46,616 bases of DNA, taken from positions 1-46,616 of the forward strand of contig VGTH01000044.1 in the NCBI GenBank assembly GCA_016874755.1, written 5' to 3'. Position 1 is the stretch's first letter, and the number at the start of each line of letters is the position of its first letter. Below, one piece after another: positions 29,373 through 38,422 of the stretch. The position numbers and the translations under genes were made by a program. The notes below the pieces were generated by a model. The model searched no databases. It saw nothing but the letters and a program-made list of their open reading frames with translations, and was not told the DNA's origin. This stretch comes from Deltaproteobacteria bacterium (GTDB taxonomy: Bacteria; Desulfobacterota; Binatia; UBA9968).

Positions 29373-29524
29373 AATCGTCCCTTCCGATCTCTAAGGCCTT
29401 CACCCATAGCAGAAATTTCGCGCAAACCAAAAGGCCCAGAAAGATCCATGCCGAAAGACTACCCATTAGACGGAAACAGTGATAAAAACTTCGGCAATTC
29501 CCATCCAAAGTTCTAGGAGCGGCC

Positions 29525-30145
29525 ATGATCAAGATCTGGGGCAGGACCGATTCATCAAACGTGCAAAAAGTCATGTGGTGCATCGGCGAGCTGGGTGTGG
29601 ACTGCGAGCGCGTCGACTGGGGCGGCAAGTTTGGCGGCAACCAAGACCCGCAATACGCCGCCATGAACCCCAACGGCCTCGTGCCTACAATCAAAGACGG
29701 CGACTTCGTCCTGTGGGAGTCCAACAGCATCATGCGCTATCTCAATGCCAAGTACGGCAACGGCCGGCTACTGCCGGCGACCCCGGAGGGTATGGCCAGC
29801 GCCAACCGCTGGATGGACTGGCAGCTGTCATTTTTTAACGGCCAGATCGTGCCGCTATTTTTTGCGACGATTCGCACGCCGCCAGAAAAGCGCGACCCGC
29901 AGGCGATCAAGGCAGCTTTGGATAAAACAGTCAGCGCCTGGCAAATGGTCGAAGATCAGCTAGGCAAGAGCCGTTTTCTTGGCGGGGAACAATTTTCGCT
30001 GGGCGACATTCCACTCGGCGTCTGGGCCCATCGATGGTTTAACCTCCCTATCGACAGACCCCGACAGCCAAATATCGAGCGCTGGTACGGCGAGCTAAAA
30101 CAGCGCAAACCCTATCAGACACACATCATGATCCCGGTGACCTAG
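29525..30145 (+). CDS. Glutathione S-transferase family protein
   Basis: A 206-residue two-domain GST. The N-terminal thioredoxin-like domain has KIWGRTDSSNVQKVMW (about 3-18) with the serine active-site position typical of beta/zeta/nu-like bacterial GSTs, NPNGLVPTI with the cis-proline (about 46-54) and WESNSIMRYL (about 62-71), the glutathione-binding E-S pair. The helical domain includes FSLGDIPLGVWAHRW (N-capping box). Start ATG 29525 has an AGGAG site. Stands alone. Confidence 0.9.
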   Translation: MIKIWGRTDSSNVQKVMWCIGELGVDCERVDWGGKFGGNQDPQYAAMNPNGLVPTIKDGDFVLWESNSIMRYLNAKYGNGRLLPATPEGMASANRWMDWQLSFFNGQIVPLFFATIRTPPEKRDPQAIKAALDKTVSAWQMVEDQLGKSRFLGGEQFSLGDIPLGVWAHRWFNLPIDRPRQPNIERWYGELKQRKPYQTHIMIPVT

Positions 30146-30308
30146 CACCGCTAGACCCCGGGATTATTCATGCTCTTGCGAAACCAACAACACTGTGTCG
30201 ATCGTGGTGGAACCCTGGAGGAGCGAAGGCATCAGCGCAAAACTTTCGTTTTGTTTGCCGCTGCTTGAAGATATCTTCGACCCTTGCATCGCCAGTTGCA
30301 AAAAAGCG

Positions 30309-30420
30309 GGCGACCGGCGGTCGCCCCTCCATCGCGGCGTCAACGCGATGCCCTGTTGCCTTCGCTCCGGAAGGGTTTCACCGCGATCGACTTCATACCG
30401 TGAATAATTCTGGCTAGAGC
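30309..30420. repeat. Dispersed 112-base intergenic repeat, copy 2
   Basis: The same length and core (GTTGCCTTCGCTCCGGAAG) as 18-129, without gaps. Its last seven bases, ending CTAGAG, overlap the stop codon of the class II aldolase gene at 30414. Confidence 0.8.
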
Positions 30421-31130
30421 CCGATGCCGTGCATAAGCCCGGCGAGCTGGGTCTTCGCAACGTTGTGGTCCCAGATCTTTTGCACGACCGAATCTTTGCG
30501 CCGGCCCTTCATGGTGCGCTGGGTCTCGTCGTCGTTGTAAACCATCACCGGGCCGAGCAGTGAGGCTTGGTAGAATCGCCCGGCGGCTTCTTCCAAATCG
30601 ACACACGCGGCAAACACCCACTCGATCGCCTGACCGACCACCATCGAGCCATGGCCGCGCAGCATAACAGCGTCGGCGTTGCCAAGTGCTTTCGCAACTG
30701 CGTCGCCTTGTTCGATCGTGTGAATCAGCGCCGGGTCCATATATTTCGGCAGCGGGCCAGGGCCAAAAAATGCGCCGGGATTCGACGACGCCGGGTAAAA
30801 CGGCTTATCGACCATGCTCAGAGTCGCGACCATGTGATTGTGCAGGTGCGCCACGCTTTGAATATCTTTGCGCGCTTTGTAGGCGCGCGCATGCATGTAG
30901 ACTTCCGACGGCGCTTTGTATTTGCCTTCGAGCACTTTGCCATCGAAGTCGGTGACGACCATGTCGTCTGGCAAAACCATCGCCCGGCTCACTGGGTGAG
31001 GCAGAATCAGCAGATGATCGGTGCCAGGAATTCGCACGCTGATATGGCCGCTGTAATCCACCAGGCCGGAGTTGAACAGCATGCGCGACGACATCGCCAA
31101 TTTGGTTTTCAATTCACTCAATTCTGACAC
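30414..31130 (-). CDS. Class II aldolase/adducin family protein
   Basis: A 238-residue zinc-dependent class II aldolase-fold protein. Metal-site features: SEVYMHARAY (E and H, about 73-82), VAHLHNHMVATLSM (about 93-106; HLHNH takes the place of the usual HxH) and LRGHGSMVVG (about 152-161). Members are aldolases, epimerases or decarboxylases acting on phosphorylated or branched sugars; the substrate is not resolved. GTG 31130 is chosen because an AGAGGAG site lies about 10 bases upstream; the open frame continues to TTG 31157. It lacks the SCP2-like extension found on the other aldolase at 40387-41382. Confidence 0.85.
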   Translation of the reverse strand: MSELSELKTKLAMSSRMLFNSGLVDYSGHISVRIPGTDHLLILPHPVSRAMVLPDDMVVTDFDGKVLEGKYKAPSEVYMHARAYKARKDIQSVAHLHNHMVATLSMVDKPFYPASSNPGAFFGPGPLPKYMDPALIHTIEQGDAVAKALGNADAVMLRGHGSMVVGQAIEWVFAACVDLEEAAGRFYQASLLGPVMVYNDDETQRTMKGRRKDSVVQKIWDHNVAKTQLAGLMHGIGL

Positions 31131-31214
31131 GGTTGACGCTCCTCTCTGGTCGAGCAAATGTTTGTGCTATATCTTTCCTGGCCCGAGAGTTCAATCGCCG
31201 CAAAGGATGAAAGC

Positions 31215-33002
31215 ATGACGACACCCAGCGCTGCTGGTATTACCTGGGATCTGAACGATTTGTTCGCCTCCTATGACGACCCACGAGTCGAGTCGACCCT
31301 GAAGGATTGTTTGCAGCGCGCCGAAAGCTTCGCCGCTGCCTATCGTCCCGTAATGACCCAGCCCGAGGCTCTGTCCGCCGCCAAACTCGCGCAAGCGCTG
31401 CGCGATCTGGAAGAGCTCTATGACGCGCTCGACCGCGTCGGCAGCTACGCCGGCCTGCTTTACGCCGCCGACACTACCAAACCCGAACATCAAGACTTCG
31501 AACAAAAAGTCGAGCAGCGCTCGACCGAGATCAGAAATCTCTTGCTCTTCTTCGAGCTCGAATGGTTGAAAATCGACGATGCGCTTGCCCAGCGCTTGAT
31601 CGACGATGCGGCGCTGGCGCCCTATCGCCACTATCTCACCAGCCTGCGCCGCTACCGCCCGCACACGTTGTCGGAGGCCGAAGAAAAGATCGTCAATGAA
31701 AAAGACAACTCCGGACGCAACGCCTTCGGCCGGCTCTTTTCCGAGGTCACTTCGGCGCTGACTTTTGCCCTCGAGCGCGATGGCAAAAAAGAAGAGCTGA
31801 ATCTCAGTCAGATGCTTTCCTTGCTCCACGATCCCGATCGCGCCCTGCGCCAGCGCGCCATGGAAACGGTCTATGAAGAATTATCCAAGAACGGCCAGGT
31901 ACTGACTTTCGTCTACGACACCTTGATCCAAGATCACTTAACCATGGATCGGCTGCGCCACTACGCCGACCCCATGCAGCCGCGCCATTTGTCCAACGAG
32001 ATCGACGGCCAAGCAGTCAAGACCATGATGGCGGTGACGGAGTCGAGCTACGGCGTCGCGCAGGATTATTTTCGCCTCAAAGCCAAGCTGCTGAATTTGC
32101 CGAAGCTCGCGCTCTACGATCAGTACGCGCCGGTGGGCAAAGAAGTGCGGCCGTTTCCCTATGACAAAGCACAGGAAACTATTTTAGCGGCGCTCGAAGC
32201 CTTCGACCCGAGCTTTCGCCGGCTCGCCTCCGAGTTTTTCGCTAAGAATTGGATCGACGCCGAAATTCGCAAGGGCAAGCGCGGCGGCGCCTTTTGCGCC
32301 TCGCCATCGCCCAAACTGCATCCTTATATACTGTGCAACTACGACGATAATCTGCGCGACGTAATGACGGTGGCGCACGAGCTCGGCCACGGACTGCACG
32401 GCTGCTTGAGCCGCAAGCAAAACTATTTTAACTACGGCACGCCGCTGACGACCGCAGAGACCGCGTCAGTCTTCGCCGAGATGTTGGTCTTCGATCACCT
32501 GCTCGCCCAACAAACCGACCCGCAGGTGCGCATCGCTTTGTTAACCGGCAAGCTCGAAGATATTTTCGCCACGGTTTTTCGCCAAAACGTCCTGACGCGC
32601 TTTGAAGAACTGGTCTTCGCCGCCAGAACCACCAGCCGCCTAACACCCGACGCCGTCGGCAAGCATTGGCTCGAGGCCAATGGCAAATATTACGGCGACG
32701 CCGTCGACATGCCCGACGGCTACCGCTGGGGCTGGAGTTATATCCCGCACTTCATCCACTCGCGCTTCTACTGCTACAGCTACGTCTTCGGTCAGCTTCT
32801 AGTCCTGGCCCTCTATCGTATGTTCAAAGACGAAGGCAAGAGTTTCGTGCCGAAATATATTGCTCTGCTCGAAGCCGGCGGCTCGGCGACGCCGGACGAG
32901 TTACTCAGGCCACTCGGCGTCGACATTCACAAAGAAGCATTCTGGCAAAAGGGCTTTGCGGAAATCAGCGGGCTGGTACAGCAGCTGCAAAAACTAATTT
33001 AG
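31215..33002 (+). CDS. pepF: Oligoendopeptidase F (M3 family metallopeptidase)
   Basis: A 595-residue cytoplasmic zinc peptidase that cleaves short peptides. The HEXXH zinc motif is HELGHGLHG near residue 388, and the third ligand glutamate is in TTAETASVFAEMLVF about 25-30 residues later. The C-terminal YRWGWSYIPHFIHSRFYCYS segment is the substrate-tyrosine region of the family. Start ATG 31215 has an AAAGGA site; the open frame begins 19 codons earlier (31158) without a signal. It is divergent from the aldolase gene, with a very short shared upstream region. Confidence 0.93.
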   Translation: MTTPSAAGITWDLNDLFASYDDPRVESTLKDCLQRAESFAAAYRPVMTQPEALSAAKLAQALRDLEELYDALDRVGSYAGLLYAADTTKPEHQDFEQKVEQRSTEIRNLLLFFELEWLKIDDALAQRLIDDAALAPYRHYLTSLRRYRPHTLSEAEEKIVNEKDNSGRNAFGRLFSEVTSALTFALERDGKKEELNLSQMLSLLHDPDRALRQRAMETVYEELSKNGQVLTFVYDTLIQDHLTMDRLRHYADPMQPRHLSNEIDGQAVKTMMAVTESSYGVAQDYFRLKAKLLNLPKLALYDQYAPVGKEVRPFPYDKAQETILAALEAFDPSFRRLASEFFAKNWIDAEIRKGKRGGAFCASPSPKLHPYILCNYDDNLRDVMTVAHELGHGLHGCLSRKQNYFNYGTPLTTAETASVFAEMLVFDHLLAQQTDPQVRIALLTGKLEDIFATVFRQNVLTRFEELVFAARTTSRLTPDAVGKHWLEANGKYYGDAVDMPDGYRWGWSYIPHFIHSRFYCYSYVFGQLLVLALYRMFKDEGKSFVPKYIALLEAGGSATPDELLRPLGVDIHKEAFWQKGFAEISGLVQQLQKLI

Positions 33003-33053
33003 CGCGGAGCCGGCTCCGATTGAGTTTCCTCGCCCTCTGCGACTCCCGCAACT

Positions 33054-33127
33054 GTCATTTTGAGCCGAAGGCGAAGAGTCTGCTTAACTGCGCGAGAAAC
33101 GGATCCTTCGCTGGCGCTCAGGATGAC
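33054..33127. repeat. Dispersed imperfect palindrome, type B
   Basis: It begins GTCATTTTGAGCCGAAGGCG and ends CTGGCGCTCAGGATGAC. It is the closest relative of 24078-24156 and shares half with 2641-2683. Confidence 0.75.
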
Positions 33128-33206
33128 TAACCGTAGAGTTCCAGCAGACGACGCAATCGCTCCGAAGAGGGGTAAAGAGCCTGTCCCCTCATTCGGGAGT
33201 GAAGTC

Positions 33207-33373
33207 TCACTTAACGTACTCCCATTTCTCCCACTTCTTTTCGAGCTCCCGTTCCTGTTTTTGCAGCTTGGCACGTTCTGCGCGAGGCAGCGAAAGCGGC
33301 GAAGTATATCGAAAAGGATCTGCGCCGCCGAAACGAATATCAAAACCGAAAACACAAACGTCAGTAACTTCAT
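33207..33373 (-). pseudogene. Frameshifted small membrane/coiled-coil protein
   Basis: From ATG 33373 the frame reads MKLLTFVFSVLIFVSAAQIL, a membrane anchor or signal peptide. Near 33320 the sensible frame changes: the shifted frame reads PLSLPRAERAKLQKQERELE and KKWEKWEYVK to a TGA at 33207, a short charged coiled-coil tail. Neither frame alone gives the whole protein, so I read it as a roughly 55-60 residue gene broken by one frameshift or a sequencing error. Function unknown. Confidence 0.4.
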
Positions 33374-33403
33374 GTCAGAGCGTGAAATTTGAGTACCGCC
33401 ATT

Positions 33404-34075
33404 TCACGCATAGCTCGAATAGATCCCGTTAAACTTGCCAAGCTTGATGCGCACCATGTACTGCGCGCTTTCACGCACCAGACGCTCTTCTTGTGGCGTC
33501 TTCACCATGCGCGCGATCAACTCGGCCGAGCGCGCGGTGTGTTCCTGGTCGGCAACCATGTGCACCGAGAAGAAAGTTAGATCGCGATCGCTCAGGCCGT
33601 AATGCTTGCGGCCGGCGTTCAAGAATTCTTCCGAGTATCGACAAACCATGCTCTCACTGGTGAGAGCCGAAGCGCGGCTCTGCGGCGCGTAGCCCATGAG
33701 CGTATTGTAAACGGTGCGTGCCGAGTGGATTTGACACTCGAAAATCTGCGTCGCTTCGGTGAAGTCCTCTTCTTTCAAACCCAGCGCAAGCCCGAAACGT
33801 TTCGCGAGGTCGGGATGGCTCTGCTCCTCGGTAAACTGCTCGGTGAAGTAGTCGAACATGGTCGGCTCGTGGGCGTTTTTTACCATGCCCAAGGCAAAGG
33901 ATTTTAGGATCGCCTTGTTGTGCAGATAATGCTGAATCGCCCAGCCTTGCAGTCTCTTGACCGACAACTTGCCCTGGCGCAGCTCGGTGAAATATTGCGT
34001 GTCCATTAACGATTGAATGCCGGGCTGGATAATCTCTTTGCGCACAGAATCGACGAGTGCTTGTCCGTCTACCAT
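33404..34075 (-). CDS. TenA/PqqC-like (haem-oxygenase fold) protein
   Basis: A 223-residue all-helical protein of the TenA/THI-4/PqqC superfamily. Supporting features: LRQGKLSVKRLQGWAIQHYL (about 32-51), TEEQSHPDLAKRF (about 79-91) and VADQEHTARSAELI (about 180-193). Acidic and histidine residues on these helices could bind iron, as in the iron-containing redox members, or substrate as in TenA. The TenA catalytic cysteine cannot be assigned with confidence. Start ATG 34075 has a GGAGG site. It lies downstream of an NMT1/THI5-like binding protein gene on the same strand, which would fit thiamin-precursor salvage, but the gap contains heptamer repeat H7. Confidence 0.75.
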   Translation of the reverse strand: MVDGQALVDSVRKEIIQPGIQSLMDTQYFTELRQGKLSVKRLQGWAIQHYLHNKAILKSFALGMVKNAHEPTMFDYFTEQFTEEQSHPDLAKRFGLALGLKEEDFTEATQIFECQIHSARTVYNTLMGYAPQSRASALTSESMVCRYSEEFLNAGRKHYGLSDRDLTFFSVHMVADQEHTARSAELIARMVKTPQEERLVRESAQYMVRIKLGKFNGIYSSYA

Positions 34076-34089
34076 AGAACCTCCGGTTT

Positions 34090-34176
34090 GGTGTCTAACG
34101 TTTAGTGTCTGGGGTCTTGCGTTGCTGCGCACGCAGCTCCGGGTCTCAACACTAGACGCTAAACGCTAAACGCAAA
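34090..34176. repeat. Heptamer-period inverted repeat H7
   Basis: Left units GGTGTCT, AACGTTT, AGTGTCT, GGGGTCT, TGCGTTG (34090-34124) face right units ACACTAG, ACGCTAA, ACGCTAA, ACGCAAA (34149-34176), with a GCTGCGCACGCAGC hairpin between. Its unit sequence is close to that of H4 (GCGTTTA/TAGACGC). Confidence 0.8.
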
Positions 34177-34178
34177 TC

Positions 34179-35144
34179 CTATTTTCCTGCCAACACTTGA
34201 TCGATCAACGTGTAATCGGTCACCGCAGCGACGTTCACTGGCGCGGAAATCTGTTTCTGGCTATAGGCCAGATCAAAATACTCCTGCATGTCTTTAACCA
34301 CGATCTTTCCGTCCGGTGTCAACGTAGCGAGCCATTGCTCGTAGACCGTCTCGGCGGTTTTTTGATCGACTTTCCACTTATCGCGAATGTAACCGACCAC
34401 CCAGCTTTTTTCCTTACGACAAAAGTTGGACGCATCGAGCATGGCGCGAATAACACTTTTGATGCGACTCGCGTCGCTTTTCAATTTCGCTTCATTCACC
34501 ACCAGCCCGCTGGTGGGAAATTGCATCGGCAGCTCGTCCGCCGCGCCGATCTGGCGAAAGCCTTTTTGCGTCATGATCACGTTGTGCGGCCCGGACAATA
34601 CTGCGGCCGCCACCGCGCCTTGGCCCAGGCTAGTCACGGTGTTCGACACCGAGCCGGTCTGGGTGAACAGCGCTTTCTCGGGATCGGCGCCTTTGTTTTT
34701 CATCATCAAGCGCACGACCAAATGCTGCAAGCTGCCGATGCGATCGACACCGACGCGTTTGCCCGCAAGATCGCTAAAGTTCTGCACGCCGCGCTCAGCG
34801 ACGAGATAAAATGGCGGCTTGCGCAGCGCGATCATGATCCCCTTCAGCGGCGCGCCCTGTCCGGTGGCGACGATGCCGGTTGTGTAGCCGGTCAGATAGT
34901 CGATCTCACCTGCCGCGAGCGCCGCCACGGGCAACGGTCCCGCCATCTGAATCAATTGCGGTTCGAGCCCGTGCTTCTTGAAAAGCCCGGCGTCACGGGC
35001 GACGAAGAGATTGAGAAAGGAAACGCTGAATGCTGAGTATGCCAGGCGAACTCGACCGAGATCTTGCGCCGATGCCAAAGTCGCAGCGAATGTGAGGATA
35101 CATGTAAATAATGTGGTGAAAAACGTCGACCTGGGTAAACACAT
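34179..35144 (-). CDS. NMT1/THI5-like ABC transporter substrate-binding protein
   Basis: A 321-residue periplasmic binding protein with a signal peptide ending at LASA-Q (residue 27). Family features: RLAYSAFSVSFLNLFVARDA (about 32-51), GLFKKHGLEPQLIQMAG, AALAAGEIDYLTGY and the LAGKRVGVDRIGS strand. Relatives bind thiamin pyrimidine precursors, sulfonates, taurine or many aromatic acids. No permease or ATPase gene is next to it, as often seen for orphan binding proteins in such genomes. ATG 35144 gives a clean signal peptide; the frame extends to TTG 35183. Confidence 0.88.
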   Translation of the reverse strand: MCLPRSTFFTTLFTCILTFAATLASAQDLGRVRLAYSAFSVSFLNLFVARDAGLFKKHGLEPQLIQMAGPLPVAALAAGEIDYLTGYTTGIVATGQGAPLKGIMIALRKPPFYLVAERGVQNFSDLAGKRVGVDRIGSLQHLVVRLMMKNKGADPEKALFTQTGSVSNTVTSLGQGAVAAAVLSGPHNVIMTQKGFRQIGAADELPMQFPTSGLVVNEAKLKSDASRIKSVIRAMLDASNFCRKEKSWVVGYIRDKWKVDQKTAETVYEQWLATLTPDGKIVVKDMQEYFDLAYSQKQISAPVNVAAVTDYTLIDQVLAGK

Positions 35145-35197
35145 ACCGGCGCAGAATATAGGACGCGCTGCGCGCTCAGTCAAATTGAGGAAGCCAG

Positions 35198-35220
35198 AGG
35201 GCGGGTCCGAGACCCGCCCT
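35198..35220. repeat. Perfect REP-like palindrome
   Basis: AGGGCGGGTC (35198-35207), loop CGA, GACCCGCCCT (35211-35220): a perfect 10-base stem. It lies upstream of the binding-protein gene and downstream of the FAD-subunit gene. Confidence 0.75.
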
Positions 35221-35299
35221 ACATGTCAAACCAATGCTGAAGAAAACCGACTGCCCCGAGTAGCGACGCAGTCGCGTATTGAGGGGTATCGAGGGGTCG

Positions 35300-36283
35300 C
35301 TAGACTGACGCTAGCAGGCCGCGCTGGACTAAGTCCTGCGCCATCTTCACCTTATAGATGTTGTCCTTGAGCGGCTTTGCCCCCTCCAGCGCAATCTCGC
35401 CGGCTTGTTTGGCCACCGCATCATCCAATTTCTTGCCGCGCAGAAACTCTTCGGCTTTCGCCGCGCGCCACGGAATCGGCGCGACGCCGCCCATCACCAC
35501 GCGTGCGTCGCGCACCACACCGCTGCTGCTCTCGACGATCGTGTCCACGGCGACGATGGCGTGGTCCCACGCTAAACGCTCGCGCACCTTGTGGTGGAAG
35601 CCTTTGCTGCTCGGTTTTGGTGCCGGCACGAAAATCTCAGTGACGATCTCGCCCGGGTTCAGAATATTTTCTTTTTTGAAATCCACCGAAGGCAGGACGA
35701 AAAACTTTTCGATGGGCACCGTCTTCTCACCCGCTGGTCCGGCGATTTTGATCTGTGCGCCGAGCGCCACCAACGCCGGCGCGGTGTCCGACGGGTGCAC
35801 GATGTAGCTCGGCCCGGCGCCGAGGATGGCATGAAAGCGACCATCGCCGGTGATCGTGTAGCACATCTGGCCGCCCTTGCGCAGACAGTTAAAGCTCGAC
35901 GAACGGAAGTACCAGCAAAACGGCCGCTGGCAGAGGTTACCGGCGATCGTTCCGGCGTTGCGGATTTGCGGCGAAGCCGCGTCGCCGGCCGCATCGGAAA
36001 GGATCAGCAATTTTTCGCGAATCGCTGGATGGTCTTCAATATCAGCGAGCTTCGCCAGCGCGCCGATACGAAAACCGCCGCGCTCCTCTCTAATCGTATC
36101 GAGGCCCGGGATGGTTTTGAGATTGACGACGTAGTCCGGCGTCAGCACGTTATCCTTCATCAGCTGCAGCGCTTCGCTGCCGCCGCCCACCACCAGCGCG
36201 CTCTTTTTTTCGTGGTTAAACTTCTGCAGCAGCGTCACCGCTTGCTGCACGCTTTTGGCATCGATGTTTTGAAATGATTTCAC
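35300..36283 (-). CDS. FAD-binding subunit of a xanthine-dehydrogenase-family molybdoenzyme
   Basis: A 327-residue medium subunit (CoxM/HcrB-like). The FAD-binding signature AGTIAGNLCQRPFC (about 116-129) lies in the PCMH-type domain, preceded by ALVVGGGSEALQLMKDN near residue 26 and IGALAKLADIEDH near 74. R-C...C residues in SSFNCLRKGGQMCYTI near 136 suggest the extra iron-sulfur-containing loop seen in some 4-hydroxybenzoyl-CoA-reductase-like medium subunits (inference). GTG 36283 is chosen for its GGAGG site; open frame upstream is the large subunit in another frame. It follows the molybdopterin subunit by 13 bases. Confidence 0.85.
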   Translation of the reverse strand: MKSFQNIDAKSVQQAVTLLQKFNHEKKSALVVGGGSEALQLMKDNVLTPDYVVNLKTIPGLDTIREERGGFRIGALAKLADIEDHPAIREKLLILSDAAGDAASPQIRNAGTIAGNLCQRPFCWYFRSSSFNCLRKGGQMCYTITGDGRFHAILGAGPSYIVHPSDTAPALVALGAQIKIAGPAGEKTVPIEKFFVLPSVDFKKENILNPGEIVTEIFVPAPKPSSKGFHHKVRERLAWDHAIVAVDTIVESSSGVVRDARVVMGGVAPIPWRAAKAEEFLRGKKLDDAVAKQAGEIALEGAKPLKDNIYKVKMAQDLVQRGLLASV

Positions 36284-36296
36284 CGCGCTTCCTCCG

Positions 36297-37862
36297 TTAG
36301 CCTTGGCGCGCCTGTAGGATCTTGTCCGGTGTGATCGGCAGCTCTTTGATCCGTTTGCCGGTGGCGTTGAAGATCGCATTGGCGATCGTCGCCACCGCCG
36401 CCGTGATCGGCGGCTCGCCGACCACCTTGCCGCCAAACGGGCCGTAGGGATCGACGTGTTCGATGAAAAACACCTCGATGTCCGGCACTTCCAAGTGCGT
36501 CGGCACCTTGGCGTCGCGGTAGTTGGGGTTGATCGGCGTGGCCGTGAGCTTATCGATGATCAGCTCTTCGCTGAACGCCATGCCGATGCCCTGGACAACG
36601 CCGCCTTTGATCTGGCTCTCCGCCGGCATGCGATTGATGATCGTGCCCGAGTCATGCACGGCGACGTAGCGCGTGATCTTTACATGGCCGGTGATGCTGT
36701 CCACTTCCACTTCGGCGAAGTGGGCGGCGAAGCTCTTGCCCTCGACGTCTTTGAAGGACGGGTTGGTCGTCGCCCGGCCGATGATCTCGCCGGCCCGCGC
36801 CACGGCGCGACCGAGCGCCAGGCGCTGCGTCGGCTCGGCCTTGACGAAAACCTGGCCATCGCGCAGATCCAACTCTTCGGCTTTGACTTTCAACTGCGGC
36901 GCCGCGACGGCAAAAATTTGCCGGCGGCAGTCTTCTGCAGCCGCAATCACCGCCGGTCCGGTAAACGGCGTGGTGCGGCTGCCCGACTCGCCGACGGAAT
37001 ACGGCGTCACATCGGTGTCGCCGTTGGTGAGTTGGATTTGATTGAGCGGAATGCCGAGCGCCTCGGCGGCGATGATCGCCATGGTGCTCTTGGCGCCGGT
37101 GCCGATGTCGGTGACGCCGACCAGCACATGAGCCGTGCCATCCGGATTGACGCGGATGGTCGCAGCGCCCAGACCTGGGCGGAATGGATAGCCACCCAGC
37201 GCCATGCCGATGCCATGTTTTTTCTGGCCGCCGAGCGCGCCCGGCTTATGCCACTTCTCCGCCCAGGCGATTTCCTTGGCACCCTCCTGAATGCATTGTT
37301 CGAGATAGTTCGACGTGAACGGCGTCTTGGCTTTGTATTTCTGGATCCGGTTGCGCATGAACATGTCGACCGGATTGATGCCCATCTCGTGGGCGATGTG
37401 ATCGAGAAACGACGCATAGCCAAACACCGATTGCGGATAGGCGGGCGCGCGGTAGTTGGCAGCGACCACCGTGTTGGTGTGCACCGGCAAAATGGTCTTT
37501 TTAAAGTTCGGCACCTGGTAGAAATCAGTGCCGCTCAAGTTGCCGCTCTGCTTGCGATAGGCGCCCATGTTGGTCACCGCATCGAGCTGCACGGCAGTAA
37601 CTGTGCCATCTTTCTTGACGCCGATCTTGTATTTCTGCTCCGACGACCAGCGGCCGTGCATGCCGATATAGTCATCCTCGCGGGTGAATTCCATTTTCAC
37701 CGGCTGGTTGGTCGCCTTGGCCAGTACCGCGGCCATGTAATCGTAGTCTTGCGCCTGGTTCTTGTTGCCGAAGCCGCCGCCCATGTATTTGCAGACCACA
37801 CGCACTTTGCTGAGCGGCAGGTTGAAATCTTTGGCGATATCGGTGCGCGCATTGGAGCTGCA
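36297..37862 (-). pseudogene. 5'-truncated molybdopterin-binding subunit of a xanthine-dehydrogenase-family enzyme
   Basis: The reading frame is clear from SNARTDIAKDFNLPLSKVRV (about 37859-37800) through the molybdopterin-domain motif YMGGGFGNKNQ, GVTDIGTGAKSTMAIIAAEA, GESGSRTTPFTGPAV, to the C-terminal GEPPITAAVATIANAIF. This is about 520 residues; intact large subunits are about 750, so roughly the first 230-240 residues are lost. Upstream of about 37862 the sequence becomes an unrelated FliK-like frame. An ATG exists at 37805 but would give a non-functional protein. No [2Fe-2S] small-subunit gene is present. It is adjacent to, and on the same strand as, the FAD subunit. Confidence 0.8.
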
Positions 37863-38269
37863 TCGGCACTCGATGGCTGGGTGCTGAAGTGTGCTGCCAG
37901 TAACTTCTGCAAATCTTCCAATAACTGACCTTCATCTGCGTGCACCGGCAGATGTTGCCGCAGCAGCTGCGTCGCTTCAGCTTTGAGACTTGGTTCGGCT
38001 TGAGTTATCTGCAAAACAATCTGCGGCTGCAGCTGCTCAACGCGCAGCTTGAGCGATTGTCCAGCATTGAGGCCGCCGGGACTGTCTGCCTCGATCAGGT
38101 TATTGCCAATCTGCAGCAGCAACTTTCCGTTGGCCAGCTCGTCGGTCACCGTCGCTTCGAGTTCCAGCCCCAACTCTAACGCGGGAAAGAGGTCGCCGCC
38201 CCACTGCAGAGACACAGATGTCTGCGGCAACCGCCGGTTGGTAACCGGTGCGGTTTCCTTGGTCGCCAC
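37863..38269 (-). pseudogene. FliK-like (flagellar hook-length control) N-terminal fragment
   Basis: The frame from GTG 38269 encodes about 135 residues: VSLQWGGDLFPALELGLELE, a LLLQIGNNLIEADSPGGLNA strand pair, GQSLKLRVEQLQPQIVLQIT, then a Leu/Gln-rich helical part. This pattern of a strand-rich segment with LxAGQxLxLRV is seen in N-terminal regions of FliK-like proteins; identity is tentative. After SSADAAP the frame runs into the molybdenum-enzyme gene out of phase, so the gene is truncated. The frame is also open upstream to a TAG near 38302, so the true start may differ. Confidence 0.4.
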
Positions 38270-38353
38270 TGCCTGCAGGGAGGCGGTTTGGGCAGATCTA
38301 TCCTCACACTTATTCTATCGACTAGCGGTGAGAGAACTTAAGGGGGCTTGCGC

Positions 38354-38422
38354 GGAGGAATCATGATCAATTTAGGTCAATCTAGACCGTTTGGGATTCT
38401 TCACCGCTTTGTAACCCCATGA
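38354..38422 (+). other. Possible truncated start of a divergent gene
   Basis: A strong GGAGGAA site precedes ATG 38363, but the frame gives only MINLGQSRPFGILHRFVTP before a stop, and after about six codons it enters the 3' end of the minus-strand gene at 38382-38699. It looks like the 5' end of a gene divergent from the FliK-like fragment, cut at the edge of the same inserted segment. Confidence 0.3.

Larger units (their letters stand above)
33003..33403. other. 400-base stretch without an intact gene
   Basis: It holds the type B palindrome (33054-33127), about 80 bases with no recognised content, and the remnant of a small membrane/coiled-coil protein on the minus strand (33207-33373). 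No tRNA or terminator stem was recognised. Confidence 0.6.

Noticed and set aside
36456-37928. 490-codon open frame on the plus strand
   Set aside because: It is antisense to the molybdopterin subunit, whose motifs are unmistakable. The translation is His/Arg/Asp-rich without recognisable domains, typical of a GC-rich shadow frame.
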